From: Davidsoniella eucalypti
Taxonomy: Eukaryota > Ascomycota > Sordariomycetes > Microascales > Ceratocystidaceae
DNA: 64,000 nt
Reading direction: 5' to 3'
Assembly (NCBI GenBank): GCA_004009845.1
Contig: RMBW01000131.1
Coordinates: 1-64,000, forward strand
The notes below the pieces were generated by a model. That model was not told the origin of the DNA. It saw only the letters and a program-made list of their open reading frames with translations, and ran no database searches. Below are positions 23,544 to 33,667 of the stretch, piece after piece. Each line of letters opens with the position of its first letter. Within the stretch, counting starts at the first letter, position 1. Position numbers and translations under genes: made by a program.

Positions 23544-24974
23544 GTGCTAGATGTCCTATTAAAGCTACTCTAAAATTACAGTAATATAAATATACGACGT
23601 GACGACTTATTTCTATCTTTCTATCTTTTGTTTTATTGAATCGTCTCTGGCGGCTTTGGGCTAGTCAACTAGTATAGTATCTTGATCCGTCCTATGTATT
23701 ATCTCTTTATTCTAAAAACAACATTCTTATACTAAAAACGCCCGCCGTGTGCTACTGACTTTAATAGCTTATTTACCAACATATCCCATCACTACTACTA
23801 GATCAAAATACTAAAAAGGACTTTCAAGGGGAGTGTCTTTTACACTTACATGGTTCTATACTTGCGATTCTGATGTATTTTCTTTGACCATTTTAGTACC
23901 AAAAAGCACACCCCTATATCAAGACGGAAGAAAATGACAGAATTCTCTTCCCTCTTTCTTTTTCTCTTTGATCAAATACGTCCAATAGGGCCATGTTTTA
24001 CTTAAGATATCCTCCTGATCCGGATATCACGTCGTGCTATTACCCAAGCTTTTTGGAACTGTATAAAACTTTGGCCGTGCTTAAGAACTCACTAGAAATC
24101 ATAGGAATAAAAACGTCATTCCCGTGAAAGCACCAAGCATTATAACTTCCAATTCTCTAGTAGCGCTCGAGCAATATCCGTTCTCGCCGTGACACTTGTC
24201 ATATTTTTAGTATGTGCTACTCATGAACAAAATCTCAGCATGGCTTTCGCCTTGATGATATACACCCAGGTATCCATGGCTCTCCAGATCATTCTTTCAA
24301 AGAAACAACAATGTCTCCCTCTAGCCGCACTTTCAGCCGGATCTTTCAGGGATCTTTCAAGACCGGCTAGCTTCTTGGTCTCGTCTTTCGTTGTCCCGGC
24401 CAATCACCGAACTTTGCTCTGTCTACGGTGGATCGTTGAACAAAGAAACCCAGAGTTACACTAGGCCTAGTAGGGTCGTGATATGTCTGACTTTAACCAA
24501 GTGGAGATGCCGTGCCCTCTTTGCATCCGTGTTAGAGGATTGGTTTCTTTTTTCTAGACAAAGAAAGTAAAAGAATATGTTGCAATTCTCGTGGCATGCC
24601 TCTCCATGTACACAAGACAGACAATGATCTGTAGAGCCTACAAAGTTATGTCGAAAGAACAAATACTTCTTCGGAAGCTTAAAGTACTTAAAGAGATGCC
24701 GACGTCCCTTCTTTGACTTGGGCTTTCTTTGATTTCCTTTCTCCCAATCATCACCAACTATCTCACATCACCACTCACCTTGCACCAGAACTACACTCGA
24801 CGTTTCGTTATTTCTTTTTTTCTTTTTCCTCTGTAGCCCCCCTAGTCACTACAGAGGACATATCTGTTTCCTCCCTCCACTGTAACACACCGTTTGGCTC
24901 TTCCGTCCCTCTCTCGATTGTGACACTGTCCTCGTCATTTCCTTACCAAGACTCTCTCTATCCATCTTATCAAC
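23544..24974. other. Intergenic, 1.4 kb, no gene seen
   Basis: Between NSE4 and the coiled-coil gene. AT-rich; the last 250 bp before the next ATG are pyrimidine-rich (about 24720-24970), as is usual for fungal leaders. Short open frames near 24190-24460 have no recognisable features. Confidence 0.5.
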
Positions 24975-27900
24975 ATGAGTAGATTTACGGCCCCTGTGAA
25001 CGAAGATGGAATGCCTAAGGGCTTGACCTATGCGGGCATAGAGGACATCTGTAATAAGCTGAGGCTCCCCGAGGAAGGCGCACACGATAGGAACAGTCTT
25101 CGGCAACAAGTTCGTGACCATTACAAAAGAACTGCGCGCCGTATTGTGAGAAACATGGAAGAAAACTTTGCCGATCACATCCGGGTTATCAACGACGACG
25201 CCGAACGCGAAGCCGACCGACAGCGAGAATACAGCACAGATCTTGCCAAGCAGGTCGAAAAGGCCGAAGAGGTGTACCAAGATCTACAAAAGGAGCACGA
25301 GAGCCACAAAGCTACTCGTCGGCAACTGCATCTAGCGAAGCAGCTGGCCGACCCAGCCAAGTTCACAGACGTCAAGATCGATGGCATCGACCAGATCATC
25401 GCCGAGGTTTCACACACCGGAGCCATGATGCGCCGCAACCCCGGAATCGAAGCTGCCACCATCTTTGCCCGCGAGAACATCCAGAGTGCCGCTAACAGCG
25501 GCCTGGGGCTTATCGGTCGTGAAAGGGATCTGCTGCATGATATTGTCACCAACAGTAACAACTTTGCTATGGTCAAGTTTGCCGGTGCCGGCCCGTACGA
25601 CCCCGAGAGCAATATGGACGAGCGTGAGCTAGCCTTGGTTAAGAACGTCTCTCGCCTGTCCAACTTGCTCGAGAGCATCGTCACCGATATCCAGGCTCGT
25701 CAGCTGCGTAATGCCAACTTTGAGCTGGAAGAAGCCAACGCCGCGCCGGAAGACAAGAAAGACCGGAGCCGCGAAATTGCCCGTGAAGAAAATATGCGCA
25801 ACTATCGCCATCTCCTCGATGAACAACAGCGCATTATCAACCAGCTGCGCATAGCCAACGAAACCGTCAATGAACAGTTCAATAATCGCATGTCCTTTTT
25901 CATCACCCGTGACCAGTTCTGGCGATCCATCATCACTATTATGCGACACCTTGTATTCCAACGCCGCCTTGACAATCCCATCTTCTTGCACGACTTTGAT
26001 CAAGACATGCTCACTCGACTGTTAAATGAGTACAAGCCCCTGGCCAACGTTGTTGGCACCGACCCACTCAATGGTCAACAAGCCACTTCCGATACACACG
26101 GCCGCCGCACTTCTTCTATTGCCAGTGTGACGTCGCTGGGTTCTGACATCGGCTCCAAGTTTGGCCTAGACCCGATGGAGACTATCGGAATGGCAGACGC
26201 CGAGGTCGCCATGGCCGCTTTGAAGAAGGCCTTCAACGACAACAAAGCTATGCAGAAAAAAGTCGACAAGCTGGATGCCGAAATCCGCCAGGCTCGTCGA
26301 GAGAAGTACGAAGAGCTTCCCGGGTCCATCCGCGAGCGTATAGAGGGACTTGAGGAGCAGAACGCAACTCTCGGCGAAGAAAACACTACTTTGAACACCC
26401 AAGCCGCCGACCTGTTGCAGCAGAACGCGAACCTATCAAGCGAAGTCGATAGTCAGCTCAATCGTACTCAGGCTCTCCGCGACAATCTCGACTCCTTAGT
26501 CAAAAGCCACGAGGAGGAGAAGAAGACTCTCGGTGCGAAGCTACAGACACAGGCTGAAGAATCTCAGAAGAACATCAACAACCTCGTCGCCGACAACAAG
26601 GCCCTCCAAGCTGAAATCGATAGCCTGACGACAGATGGCGATTCACTCAAGACCAAGGGCGCCAACTTGGAAGCCAAGATTGCGGAGCTAGAAAAGGCCA
26701 GAGACGACACTCAAAAGTTGCTGCAGGCTAAGACCTCTGATCACGACAAACTCAACGATAAGGCGGCAAATCTGGAGACTAGAAACACCGAGCTCCAGAG
26801 GACCTGTGACAATCAGCGCAAGAACCTCAAGGACAACGTCGTAGCCTTCGACAAGAACAAGAAATTGACCGAGCAACTCAACACACAACTCGCCAACCAG
26901 AAGGCCAAGCTTGAAGAGAGTGCCAAAAGCAACAAGAGGCTACACGAGGACAAGGCCGCCTGGTCCAAGAAGCAGAACGAGCGTATCCTGGAGCTTGAAG
27001 GTCGCATCAAGGAACATGAGGAGCGGGCCCAAGAAGTTGCCAATATGAAAGATGCTAGCGATAATGAGCGCTCGCAAGCTCTACAAAAGGCCAACGAAAA
27101 GATCGATGCGATGGTCAAGGCCAAGGACGAGCTCGCCACGGATCTAGAGACACTACGCTCGCGTGCTCTACAACTATTAGCCCGAGTTCCCAACGCGGAA
27201 GTTCTTCTATCGCCCACCAACAGCTCCATTAAAGACCTCATCAAGACCCACTCCGCCGAATTAGCAGAACTTGGTGCCGGTGGCGAGTCCGCTAAGGATT
27301 GGAACATCAACGCCATCGGTAACATCGAGAAGCCCCAATCGCTAGACGAGCACAAGCACAACCATCTTCAGAATCTCATCGCTTTCCTCCACGACCTCAA
27401 CAACCAGCCCAACCCTCTCGTGACTAAAGCCATGCAAATCATCAACACCCGCGACATCGAGCTTCAGAAGGTCCGAGACGACTTCACCAAGGCTACTACT
27501 GATGCCGGCAAACATCTCGAAGACAATGCCACGGTCACTCAAAAGCTCGCTGAGGCTCGGGAGGAGCTCAACAAGCTACAGGAGGCGCTTGATAAGTCGG
27601 AGAAGGAGCTCGAGACTCTGCGCAAGACCATTGACGAAAACAAAGTCAGCCTACGAGACATCAAGGCCGACAACGATCTCCAGAAAGAAACGGTGCAACA
27701 ATTGAATGACGATCTCCAGGAAGCCTCTGAAAAATTCAAAGACATCTCGTCCAAGTACGAGAGAGTTCAGAAAAAGCTGGACCTTCAAGCCAATAACACG
27801 AAGCACATGGAATTTGAGGTGACGTCCTTGAAGGCAGAGATCTTTGCCCAGAAAGAAGAGATTGAGGATCTGACGAACACCCAGCAAGATAACCAGGCAA

Positions 27901-29594
27901 CCATTATGGGGCTCAACCACGATATTTCTCAGGCCGTCTTTGAACTAGACGCTGCCAAGGCTGGCGCCGTGCGTGACGTTGAGGCCGTTATGGCGAAATC
28001 GCGAGACAGCGAAAAGGCTCTTATCGCAAAGCTAGAGACCGACAAGAATGAGACCGTGTATCAGTTGCGGGACGAAGTCGGTGCTATACGCCGCCGGGCC
28101 GATGCCGACATCGCTGCTGCTCGTGCCGAGACCGCAACCGCGCGTGAAGATACAGAGGCCAGAATCGCAGAAATTCAACAGAAATTCGAAGCCGATATTG
28201 CGGCAGCGCGCTCTGCTAGAGCCATCGATTCCGTCAATGGAGATAGCACCAATCCGTTCGACATCCACGCCATGCCATTGCTACATGCCATGTACGACGT
28301 GCTCTCACAGCACGCGCTCCTCAAGCTCAGCACTGATTTGTGTCACAAGGGACTGGTCGACTATTGGAGAGAACACGAAAGCTTCGCTACTGGCGAGTAT
28401 GCCCTATGGCAGGAGATCCGCCAAGCGCTGACCAACATGGAGCAACGTATGGGCCGAGAGGTTCACATCGTCCAACGTCTCACGGAGGAGTTCCAGGCGA
28501 ATCTAGAAGCCCTCAACCCCACCGGCGCCGCGGCCACACAAATGTCCATCGTGTCACGTCTGCTCGAGCAGATTCGGGAGACCCGTGGTCGTGAGGCACG
28601 TATCCTCACTGCTCTGTTACGCAGAGTCGAAGACGAGCGTCGTAGCGACAATGAACGCCTTACTGAGCTAGACACCGAAGTCCACGCTCGTCTCGACAAA
28701 TACACCGCAGTTGCAGATCATATCCCCGTTGTGCGTGGTCGTACTCATCCACATGTGGACGACGAGCTCACTATTTACCCACCACAGGGCTTCGAGGCCC
28801 GTTCGCACCGCCAGCTCGAATTGATTCGCCAGCAAATGCAGGACAACCGCAACGGCGGCTACATCCACGGCGTGCGGTTCTCGCTTGATGCCTGTGAAGA
28901 CTGCAACGGTGGGGCCCCCAAGTGCGGATGCCCGTTCATGAAGCGCTATGGCGTCTGCTGCCACATGGTGGCCGATACTCAAAGCTGCACCGAATGTGAT
29001 CCCGACGCAGAGCCTGCGTTCTATGCCAACTATATCTGCGATCACCATACTAAGCAGGCCTGCTTAAGCCACTGCGCACACATGGAGACCAACGTCAAGA
29101 TGCTAAGCGAGAAACGACGCCAACAGCTGCAATCTCGCAAGGGCCCGCTCTGGAAACAATTCATGACCTTTTGTGTAGAACAACTAGCACATCTCGAGTA
29201 TTCAATCAAGCTTGCTTCCTCGTATCTAGTCTGGATCGCGACAGCCGGTGTTTTGGCAGTCTTGTTCCCGTACCAAGTCAAGACTCTTGGTTTCGCCGCA
29301 GCAAAGGCCGGTTGGAGTCTTCCGCAACTCAAGTTTGTCGAGTATCCTGACTTAGCTCGCGTATTCCACGGGCTTCCGGGGTTGTCATTCCTCGTGTGCC
29401 TCTTGATTTCGTGTGCTTGTTATAAGGAACGCCAGCTTTGGCAGAATGCCAATAGCGTGACCGCCCACTATTATCGTCACTTGGCTAATTCGGGCGCTGT
29501 GGCTCCTTCGTCAGCTTGGTCCCCCGGCATCGATTTTAGTATGTTGCCGTTTTACTCGACTATCTTAGGCTCATCTCAGCCTTGGCATACCTAG
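24975..29594 (+). CDS. 1539-residue coiled-coil protein with Cys-rich module and C-terminal membrane segments
   Basis: A single uninterrupted exon. After a short N-terminal region (MSRFTAPVNEDGMPKG, then GIEDICNKLRLPEEG) come charged helical stretches. From about residue 420 to 1090 there is near-continuous coiled coil (LEEQNATLGEENTTLN, NLEAKIAELEKARDD, LQKANEKIDAMVKAKDE, VQQLNDDLQEASEKF). About 1305-1368 is a Cys/His-rich module with spacing like C-x2-C, C-x-C, C-C, C-x2-C and a later C-x3-H-x3-C (DACEDCNGGAPKCGCPF, GVCCHMV, SCTECDPD), a likely zinc-binding fold. Two hydrophobic segments follow at about 1413-1435 (YLVWIATAGVLAVLFPY) and 1463-1485 (LPGLSFLVCLLISCACY), so the protein should be tail-anchored with its rod in the cytosol or nucleus. 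The layout resembles golgins or nuclear-envelope tethers, but I recognise no family. The codon use is GC-rich in third positions, consistent with a real, expressed gene. Confidence 0.88.
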   Translation: MSRFTAPVNEDGMPKGLTYAGIEDICNKLRLPEEGAHDRNSLRQQVRDHYKRTARRIVRNMEENFADHIRVINDDAEREADRQREYSTDLAKQVEKAEEVYQDLQKEHESHKATRRQLHLAKQLADPAKFTDVKIDGIDQIIAEVSHTGAMMRRNPGIEAATIFARENIQSAANSGLGLIGRERDLLHDIVTNSNNFAMVKFAGAGPYDPESNMDERELALVKNVSRLSNLLESIVTDIQARQLRNANFELEEANAAPEDKKDRSREIAREENMRNYRHLLDEQQRIINQLRIANETVNEQFNNRMSFFITRDQFWRSIITIMRHLVFQRRLDNPIFLHDFDQDMLTRLLNEYKPLANVVGTDPLNGQQATSDTHGRRTSSIASVTSLGSDIGSKFGLDPMETIGMADAEVAMAALKKAFNDNKAMQKKVDKLDAEIRQARREKYEELPGSIRERIEGLEEQNATLGEENTTLNTQAADLLQQNANLSSEVDSQLNRTQALRDNLDSLVKSHEEEKKTLGAKLQTQAEESQKNINNLVADNKALQAEIDSLTTDGDSLKTKGANLEAKIAELEKARDDTQKLLQAKTSDHDKLNDKAANLETRNTELQRTCDNQRKNLKDNVVAFDKNKKLTEQLNTQLANQKAKLEESAKSNKRLHEDKAAWSKKQNERILELEGRIKEHEERAQEVANMKDASDNERSQALQKANEKIDAMVKAKDELATDLETLRSRALQLLARVPNAEVLLSPTNSSIKDLIKTHSAELAELGAGGESAKDWNINAIGNIEKPQSLDEHKHNHLQNLIAFLHDLNNQPNPLVTKAMQIINTRDIELQKVRDDFTKATTDAGKHLEDNATVTQKLAEAREELNKLQEALDKSEKELETLRKTIDENKVSLRDIKADNDLQKETVQQLNDDLQEASEKFKDISSKYERVQKKLDLQANNTKHMEFEVTSLKAEIFAQKEEIEDLTNTQQDNQATIMGLNHDISQAVFELDAAKAGAVRDVEAVMAKSRDSEKALIAKLETDKNETVYQLRDEVGAIRRRADADIAAARAETATAREDTEARIAEIQQKFEADIAAARSARAIDSVNGDSTNPFDIHAMPLLHAMYDVLSQHALLKLSTDLCHKGLVDYWREHESFATGEYALWQEIRQALTNMEQRMGREVHIVQRLTEEFQANLEALNPTGAAATQMSIVSRLLEQIRETRGREARILTALLRRVEDERRSDNERLTELDTEVHARLDKYTAVADHIPVVRGRTHPHVDDELTIYPPQGFEARSHRQLELIRQQMQDNRNGGYIHGVRFSLDACEDCNGGAPKCGCPFMKRYGVCCHMVADTQSCTECDPDAEPAFYANYICDHHTKQACLSHCAHMETNVKMLSEKRRQQLQSRKGPLWKQFMTFCVEQLAHLEYSIKLASSYLVWIATAGVLAVLFPYQVKTLGFAAAKAGWSLPQLKFVEYPDLARVFHGLPGLSFLVCLLISCACYKERQLWQNANSVTAHYYRHLANSGAVAPSSAWSPGIDFSMLPFYSTILGSSQPWHT

Positions 29595-30102
29595 TTCAAA
29601 GTTGATAAAGTTATATGTGAAGCTGGAGGTTTGGTGATGATGGATGAGTAGCATTAGTCAGCTCGTGGTTTTTTTCTCTATATGGGCTTGTGATGGTAGT
29701 TTCTTCTTTTAGTTGCTTTACTTTTCGTTCCTACTGGCTGGAACTTAGCTATCTAGTTTGTTATTTCCCGTGATTTCCCATTTCTATCTAGTTAGTTGAT
29801 TATAATTCATTGTTTCCGTTTTGTGATAGAACGATGTTTCCTTGTATATTCTTAACATATTCAACTTTTATAATGAAATTGAAGTTTTTGTGATATTCTT
29901 TGTAAATGTGCTTCATTTTCTTCTTGATTTTAAGTTTACCTTGCTTGCAACGCTTCATTTTCGCTGTTCCTCACTATATAAAGCACAACCCCATCACTAT
30001 ATAGTCTACTCGTGATCTATACACATCTTGGTGTTATTGGTCTCTTCCGCACGCCAAACTTCAATCGCTATTCTATATGTATCAAACTCGATATTGCCGA
30101 AT
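29595..30102. other. Convergent 3' intergenic, no gene seen
   Basis: About 500 bp between the stops of the coiled-coil gene and DPS1. AT-rich; it should hold both poly(A) sites. Confidence 0.5.
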
Positions 30103-31909
30103 TTAAGGCAGCAGTCTCTTGGGAGTACGAGGGTAGTAACTGGTCAGGTGAACGCTGGGCAGGTTCAGGTACCACGCAACAACACGGTCCAGGCCGATAC
30201 CACCACCGCCGTGAGGAGGCACACCAGCAGAGCGGAACACATCGACATACTCCTTGATGCCGGCAGAGTTAGGGTCAATACCCTTCTTGCGAAGACGGGC
30301 CTCCAGCAGCTCGGGAACATGGATACGCTGACCACCGGACAGAATCTCCTGGCCACGCATGAAGAAATCGTAAGAGTTGGTCAGGCGGTTGTCTTCGGGG
30401 TCCTCCAGGGAGTAGAAGGGACGAGCCTCCTCGGGGAACTTGTCTAGGACGTAGAAGTCGGTGTTGAACTTATTGCGGACCAAAGCACCAAGGGCCTTTT
30501 CTTGAGGAGTGCTCATATCCTCAAAGTCGCTCACATTGCGGTACTCCTCAGGGCCTTCCTCACGCAAAAGCTTCTGACCCTCGGCGAAGGTCAGACGCAC
30601 CTCCTTGCCATCCTTGGGAAGCAGGAAGTCCTCAGAGGGGTAGACTGTGCGGACAGTGGCAATCTCTTCGGCGAAGCGCTCACGCAGACCACGGAAGATG
30701 AACAGCAGAACCTTCTCCAGAGTATCGCGGACTTCCAAGTAAGTGTCTTCAATCTCCATCTCCAGATCGAGACCAGTGAACTATTGGAAAAATCAATTGT
30801 TAGTATGACGACATTGACACCACTAAGCGATATCTCCCAACATTTCAACGTACCTCGGTCATATGGCGGGGAGTGTTGGAGTTCTCAGCACGGAAAACAG
30901 GACCAATGCAGTAAACGCGTTTTCTGCCACCGGCAATCTCCATCTGCTTATAGAACTGGGGGGACTGAGCAAGGAAAGCTTGCTTGTCGAAGTAGTTCAT
31001 AGCAAAGACATTAGCACCACCCTCTGATGAGGCACCAATCAAGCAAGGGGCCTCGAACTGAACGAAGCGCTGCGAATCCAGATATTCAGCAAACAGCTTG
31101 CGGACACCCATGCGAATATCAGCAATAGCCTGTTGCACGGGGGCACGCTTGTGCATGGCAGGATTGTTCAGGTGAGTAGCCATGCTAGCGCTAGGCACAC
31201 CGTCAACAGTCAACGCCTCGACGCCAGTCTTAGCAGCACCGACATCCTCCTCCTCTTCGTCGATACCCATGACAGCACGGTTAGACACGGCCAAGCTCAT
31301 GCCTAGCACCTCGGGACCTGAAGACACCAGGTAGCAGCGAGTGATGTGTAGCTCATAGTCCGAAACCTTGCAGCTCTTGACGGGCTCGAGAGGCTTCTTG
31401 ATGGTACCCTCGACAGCGACAAAAGACTCCAACTTGATACCGCCGATCCACTTAACCATAGGCCTTGAAACCGGCGTGCCTTCGGCGTTGACCGCAATGA
31501 CACCCTGGATAGTCCAGGCACGCTCCTCACGCAACTCCAGAAAGGCCATCTTGGCACCCTGCATACGGGAGTTTTGAATCCAGCCACGCAGGGTCACGGT
31601 CTTGTCCAGATCAGCTTCTGAGATGTCGCGAAGGTGGATGCGGGTGGCCTCCAGCTTGATAGAAGCCTGGATAGGGCCGTAGTTGTCCTTGGCCAGATCC
31701 TCGGCGTCCTCGACAGCCTTCTTGGTAGCTACGGCAGCACCACGCTCGGCGGCGCGACGGGCCTTCTCGGCCTCCTTTTTGGCCTTGGCTTCGGCCTTCT
31801 TCAACGCCTTCTTAGAAGGGCCAGCATCTTCGCCAGCGCCTTCGGTGGCCGGAGCGCCCTCGGCGGCGGGAACAGCTTCGGGCTTAGGTTCGGCAGGAGC
31901 GTCAGACAT
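30103..31909 (-). CDS. DPS1: Cytosolic aspartyl-tRNA synthetase
   Basis: Charges tRNA-Asp with aspartate in the cytosol (class IIb synthetase). Exon 1 is 31909-30854 (352 codons), exon 2 is 30780-30103, with a 73-bp GTACGT-ATAG intron in phase 0 joining HMTE to FTGLDLEME; 577 residues, close to the yeast enzyme. The N-terminus has a Lys/Ala-rich helical extension (KKALKKAEAKAKKEAEK), typical of eukaryotic AspRS and used for tRNA binding. An OB-fold anticodon-binding domain follows (TVTLRGWIQNSRMQG, GVIAVNAEG). The catalytic core has QSPQFYKQMEIAG, motif 2 (GPVFRAENSNTPRHM) and motif 3 near the C-terminus (HGGGGIGLDRVVAWYL). All expected motifs are present. It is convergent with the coiled-coil gene and divergent from the small 117-residue gene. 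Confidence 0.97.
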
Positions 31910-33226
31910 GATGACTTTCGGGGTATTTCAACGAAACGATGGTCGAGGAAGACTAGGTCGAGACTTTGACTGTATCGACAAAACAAAACAATTGTACCAG
32001 CAATTATCAACCGGTTGGTTCAATAACAAACGAACAAAGTGGAGTCCAGGGTAAGGCTGCCTTTAAGGGAAACAATGACTAAACAGGCGGGATTGTGGGT
32101 TATTTTTGGTTTATTTTTGCGCCTAGAGAGGCCTCACACTTTAAGCCGGTTTGTTTTTCTATTTTACAGCAGGAGCTCAGCCAGACCAGCTGACGATATG
32201 ACTCCTCCGATGTGAGCACAGGCTTCCAGCTATTTCGAGCTCTTGAAGCCCCGCCAAATCGAGTTAACCCCGCTATTTGTGGCGCCATTATCAACTCACC
32301 ATTTACTTGCATGTTTTGTGGCGTTGTTAAGACCCTAACCCTTTGGAAAGGACATTATGAGCGCTGACAGTATGGAATGGTGTCTCAATGATTCCAAGTG
32401 CATCGACATCAATGGCTTGAGTTTATCTACATACTTATATCAAAATATATAAATACATACTGACATTGGGGCCAAAAGTCTGTCACAGTCTATACAAGTA
32501 GTGTGATCATAAACGTCACCATGCATCATGAGAGACCTACTTATGCCGTGTTATTTGCGTTTATCACTAGTCCACATTTCTACTATTCATCCTTTTTTTT
32601 CCTTTTATCCATCATAGCTCTTGGCTCGTTAAGCGAGCGTCTAGGTACTTTGAGATTCTAAGAAAATTACCTTTGCCGAGGGCGTTAGTTGGCTTAACTC
32701 TAATCTGGACTCCTCCACTTTTCCAGCTAAGCTGGTCAACTACTACTCAAAAGAACGAGCTTATATTCTCGCCTTATATGCAGATATGTATATGTGCATA
32801 TGTACTAACTCGATCAGCTTATGTAAGAAGCAACACACAAGGTACAGAGTACCTGTAGGTTGGCATGATTGTCAGTGTGTTGATGAGTACTCGTGACTAC
32901 ATGCCTCTGTTTCTAAACAAGTTCGGGTGGTCAACCAAGTCAACCAACCAGCTGTCTTTCTCATGAGATACTAGCTCATGAGCTACTCCAATGAGAGCCG
33001 TAATTACACCTTGCAGTATGTTTGAGACGCCGTGACGCTACATGTCGAGACGAGCTGAAAACTACCAGGTGTGGCTAATAGAGGGGTTCTCGAGGGATAT
33101 AAATATGGGAGACAAGTCCGGGTTTAACGTCTCTCCCGTCTATCTAAATTTATGATTCATTCACTTCACTGACATATCTCTTCTTCAATCTGACATTTTA
33201 CCTCAATTATCACCATCTACATCAAA
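31910..33226. other. Intergenic between DPS1 and the 117-residue gene
   Basis: About 1.3 kb between divergent genes, containing both promoters. The DPS1 side has no clear TATA box; the other side has a TATA box and AGGGG site listed separately. No further gene is seen. Confidence 0.5.
33082..33105 (+). promoter_or_regulatory. TATA box with upstream AGGGG stress-type element
   Basis: TATAAATA at 33098-33105 lies 122 bp before the ATG of the 117-residue gene. AGGGG at 33082-33086, the core stress response element of fungal Msn2-type zinc-finger factors, lies just upstream. A TATA box plus STRE suggests inducible, stress-linked expression; this is inference from motif matches only. Confidence 0.5.
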
Positions 33227-33667
33227 ATGGATTTCAACAAGATCATGTCGCAGGCAAAGGGTGCCATGGGTAACCAAGGAAGCTCTTCCGACAACAACTC
33301 TAACAACCAATCAAACTCGGGTTCTTCTGGTGGTGGTCTAAAGGGGATGCTCAACAACGCTGCCGGTGGTGGTGCTCAAGGCGAGAAGAATGAAGATATG
33401 CTGGACAAGGGTACGTGCATGTCATGTCGTCTTTATTTGCCTTGAATCATCATACAGATTAGCACATAAGTGACTAACATTTCCTTCTTCTATCTAGGTA
33501 TCGATGCCTTCCAACAGCACGTCTTGAAGCAAGGCCAACAATCAGACGAGAGTGCCGCCGAGCAGGCTAAAGACGAGGCCATTGCTGGCTATGTGCGCAA
33601 CGCCTACAAAACAACCACCGGCAAGGAGTTCCCTATCAAGGATAAGGACCGCAAGTATGGCCTTTAA
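33227..33667 (+). CDS. Small 117-residue Asn/Ser/Gly-rich fungal protein
   Basis: Exon 1 is 33227-33410 and exon 2 is 33498-33667; the 87-bp GTACGT-CTAG intron splits a Gly codon (MLDK-G-IDAFQQHV). The N-terminus is MDFNKIMSQAKGAM, then an Asn/Ser/Gly-rich linker, then a helical acidic/basic C-terminal half (AAEQAKDEAIAGYVRNAY, TTTGKEFPIKDKDRKYGL). The layout, with an MDFNK start and an ending on TGKEFPIKDKDRK-like residues, recalls small hydrophilic fungal proteins often induced by stress, but I cannot name a characterised member. The leader is pyrimidine-rich, and a TATA box and AGGGG site lie upstream, which agrees with inducible expression. The gene model is firm; the function is unknown. 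Confidence 0.85.

Noticed and set aside
25175..27361. Several long antisense open frames inside the coiled-coil gene
   Set aside because: They are shadows of a GC-rich, strongly codon-biased gene; their proteins are Ser/Leu/Arg-rich antisense of coiled coil.
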